Positions 33,449-34,895 of a DNA stretch of 34,895 nt are shown piece by piece (positions within the stretch are counted from its first letter, which is position 1; each line of letters begins with the position of its first letter). Where the stretch lies: positions 7,837 to 42,731 of the forward strand of contig DQIA01000086.1 in the NCBI GenBank assembly GCA_003525905.1, given 5' to 3'. The position numbers and the translations under genes were made by a program. The stretch comes from Clostridiales bacterium (GTDB taxonomy: Bacteria; Bacillota; Clostridia; Oscillospirales; Oscillospiraceae). The notes under the pieces are model-generated. The model worked only from the letters and a program-made list of their open reading frames with translations, was not told the DNA's origin and ran no database searches.

Positions 33449-34006
33449 TTACGATACCTCCCGGTAAACCTGAATAACAATGCCTAGGTCGCAGAACGTT
33501 GCCCGGCCGGGGACCTGCAGCACGCGCACGGCGTCATACACCATGCCAAGCGCCGCGACGGTGCAGCCGGCGCTTGCCATCGCCACGGGCCAGAACCACA
33601 CGAGCGGCACGCGCGCCAGCGCGAACCACAGCGCCGCGCCTACGAGCACGGGCGGGAGCAGCCGCACGGCAAGCACGGCGGCGCGGCTCAGCTCCGCCTT
33701 CGAGCCGACGCACGGGCGCAGGGAAAACACGGAGCAGAACGGAGCCGTCCGGCCGAACAGGGCCAGCAGCGGCCACGGCAGCAGGCAGAGCACCCACTGC
33801 GCCGCGAGCGCGATGACGATGCTTCCCAGAACGGCGCGTGTCCACCGGCGCATGCCGCCGTCTATGAGCGGCTCCAGCGCAGCAGGGCCGCGCCATTTCC
33901 AGAGCGCGGCAAACAGGCCGATGACCGCGAGCGCGGAGAGCACCCGCAGGATGCGCCGGTGCCCGCGCTCCATGGAGAGGGAAATTTCCTCGATCTTTTC
34001 TTTCAT
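33449..34006 (-). CDS. small membrane protein of unknown function
   Basis: A 185-residue protein with about four membrane helices: residues about 20-36, 58-84, 107-129 and 132-155. The N-terminus is charged and cytoplasmic (MKEKIEEISLSMERGHRR). The C-terminal soluble tail ends RATFCDLGIVIQVYREVS. No HExxH or other catalytic motif was seen, although the general shape recalls small membrane proteins found near mnmE in related genomes. It starts six bases after mnmE and ends one base before rsmG, so it is clearly part of this operon. Function not recognised. Confidence 0.7.
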   Translation of the reverse strand: MKEKIEEISLSMERGHRRILRVLSALAVIGLFAALWKWRGPAALEPLIDGGMRRWTRAVLGSIVIALAAQWVLCLLPWPLLALFGRTAPFCSVFSLRPCVGSKAELSRAAVLAVRLLPPVLVGAALWFALARVPLVWFWPVAMASAGCTVAALGMVYDAVRVLQVPGRATFCDLGIVIQVYREVS

Positions 34007-34012
34007 ATTCGC

Positions 34013-34895
34013 TCACTTTCCGACGCAGAAACGCTCAAAGATGCGATTTGTGATATCCTCGCGGACCGTCCGCCCCGTGACCTCGCCGAGGGCGGCCATG
34101 GCCTCCTCCACGTCCGTGAGTACGGCGTCCGGCGTGACGCCGAGGCCGAGGCCCGTTTTCGCCCGTGCGATGGCGCGGGAGGCGCGGTCGAGCGCGCCGA
34201 ACTGGCGCGGGTTGGTCAGGAGGGAGCCGTCACAGTCGTTTTCGCCGAGGAACCAGCCCTCGAGCAGGGCGGGCAGGGCGTCCAGCCCCGCGCCCGTGCG
34301 GGCCGAGACGGTCAGAACGGTGTCAAACGGCAGCTCGTCCGGCGAGACGGCGGCGGGCAGGTCTGATTTGTTGCACAGGGCCAGACTGCGCGGGGCGCAT
34401 TTGGCCGCTTCGATGGCGCGGCGGTCCTCGTCCGTCAGGGGCTGCGAGGCGTCGCAGACGAACAGGGCCAGCTCCGCTTCGCGCGCGGCCTGCTCCGAGC
34501 GGGCCACGCCGAGGGCCTCGATGGCGTCTCCGGCCTCGCGGATACCGGCCGTGTCCGTCAGGCGCAGCAGCACGCGGCCGACGCGCACCGGCTCCTCGAC
34601 GGTGTCGCGCGTCGTCCCGGCGATGTCCGTGACGATGACGCGGTCATAGCCCGCCAGCCGGTTCAGCAGCGACGATTTGCCTGCGTTCGGCTTGCCGAGC
34701 AGCACGGCGCGCACGCCCTGCCGCAGGTGGCGGCCCTTTTCGTAGGTCGCAAGCAGCTCTTGCAGCGCCGCGCCCGCGCGGTCCAGCGCTCCGCTCAGCT
34801 CCGCCGCGCCGAAGTCCTCGATGTCCTCGTCCGGATAGTCGAGCACGGCGTGGAAATGGCTGCACAGGTCCGTCAGCCCGTCATAGACCGGCTCT
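34013..34895 (-). CDS. mnmE: tRNA modification GTPase MnmE (5' part outside the window)
   Basis: The C-terminal 293 residues are present; the N-terminal folate-binding domain lies beyond the window. The frame stays open to the edge through SHFHAVLDYPDEDI, a typical segment just before the GTPase domain. Nucleotide motifs are GKPNAGKSSL (G1), a TTRDT-type switch (IAGTTRDTV), DTAG (G3) and CNKSD (G4). The protein ends with the conserved FCVGK, carrying the essential Cys. It partners with MnmG encoded three genes downstream. An apparent start near 34846 is an internal GTG, not the true start. Confidence 0.96.
   Translation of the reverse strand, partial: EPVYDGLTDLCSHFHAVLDYPDEDIEDFGAAELSGALDRAGAALQELLATYEKGRHLRQGVRAVLLGKPNAGKSSLLNRLAGYDRVIVTDIAGTTRDTVEEPVRVGRVLLRLTDTAGIREAGDAIEALGVARSEQAAREAELALFVCDASQPLTDEDRRAIEAAKCAPRSLALCNKSDLPAAVSPDELPFDTVLTVSARTGAGLDALPALLEGWFLGENDCDGSLLTNPRQFGALDRASRAIARAKTGLGLGVTPDAVLTDVEEAMAALGEVTGRTVREDITNRIFERFCVGK

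Overview
The window looks like chromosomal DNA from a spore-forming, GC-rich Clostridia member, most likely of the Oscillospiraceae/Ruminococcaceae type. The reasons are a spo0A gene, Gram-positive SLH and lipoprotein surface proteins, AGGAGG-type ribosome binding sites, a HutC-type GntR regulator, BlaI/BlaR1-like genes, and transposon debris of the kind common in gut Firmicutes. A perfect parS-type palindrome at the left edge and the mnmE/rsmG/mnmG cluster at the right edge both suggest a position near the replication origin.

Layout. (1) 1-3935: a parS-like site, then a proline operon proB-proA-proC with a TSUP membrane transporter and a strong terminator. (2) 3936-4463: gene debris, including a broken PP2C phosphatase tail. 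(3) 4464-5359: a class II aldolase on the minus strand. (4) 5575-6027: an IS1182-type transposase fragment. (5) 6050-18700: a large catabolic locus. A divergent GntR/HutC regulator faces a long plus-strand gene run: two TrpA-like TIM barrels, an iron alcohol dehydrogenase, a BMP lipoprotein with a complete nucleoside-type ABC importer (ATPase and two permeases), an isochorismatase-type hydrolase, a PfkB kinase, a BtpA/SgcQ-family barrel and a ferredoxin-domain aldo/keto reductase. (6) 18760-23100: mobile-element scars (transposase fragment, serine recombinase tail, truncated DnaD/DUF6017-type replication gene) followed by a BlaI/M56 regulatory pair. (7) 23422-24038: initiator tRNA and a small P-loop protein. 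(8) 24510-29672: a 1720-residue secreted SLH protein carrying three enzyme domains. (9) 29835-34895: spo0A, mnmG, rsmG, a small membrane protein and the 3' part of mnmE, all on the minus strand.

How the genes work together. The 6-19 kb locus reads as one uptake-and-breakdown pathway. A nucleoside-like compound would be bound by the lipoprotein, imported by the ABC transporter and phosphorylated by the PfkB kinase. It would then be cleaved by hydrolase and retro-aldol steps (isochorismatase-type, BtpA-like, TrpA-like), and the carbonyl products reduced by the dehydrogenase and the Fe-S reductase. There is no TrpB and no other tryptophan gene, so the TrpA-like proteins must do something else. 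The substrate cannot be read from the sequence; this locus is the best candidate for an undescribed system. Other points worth attention are the odd catalytic residues in one TrpA-like paralogue, the three-enzyme surface protein, and a Spo0A whose receiver domain has lost most of its usual active-site residues.
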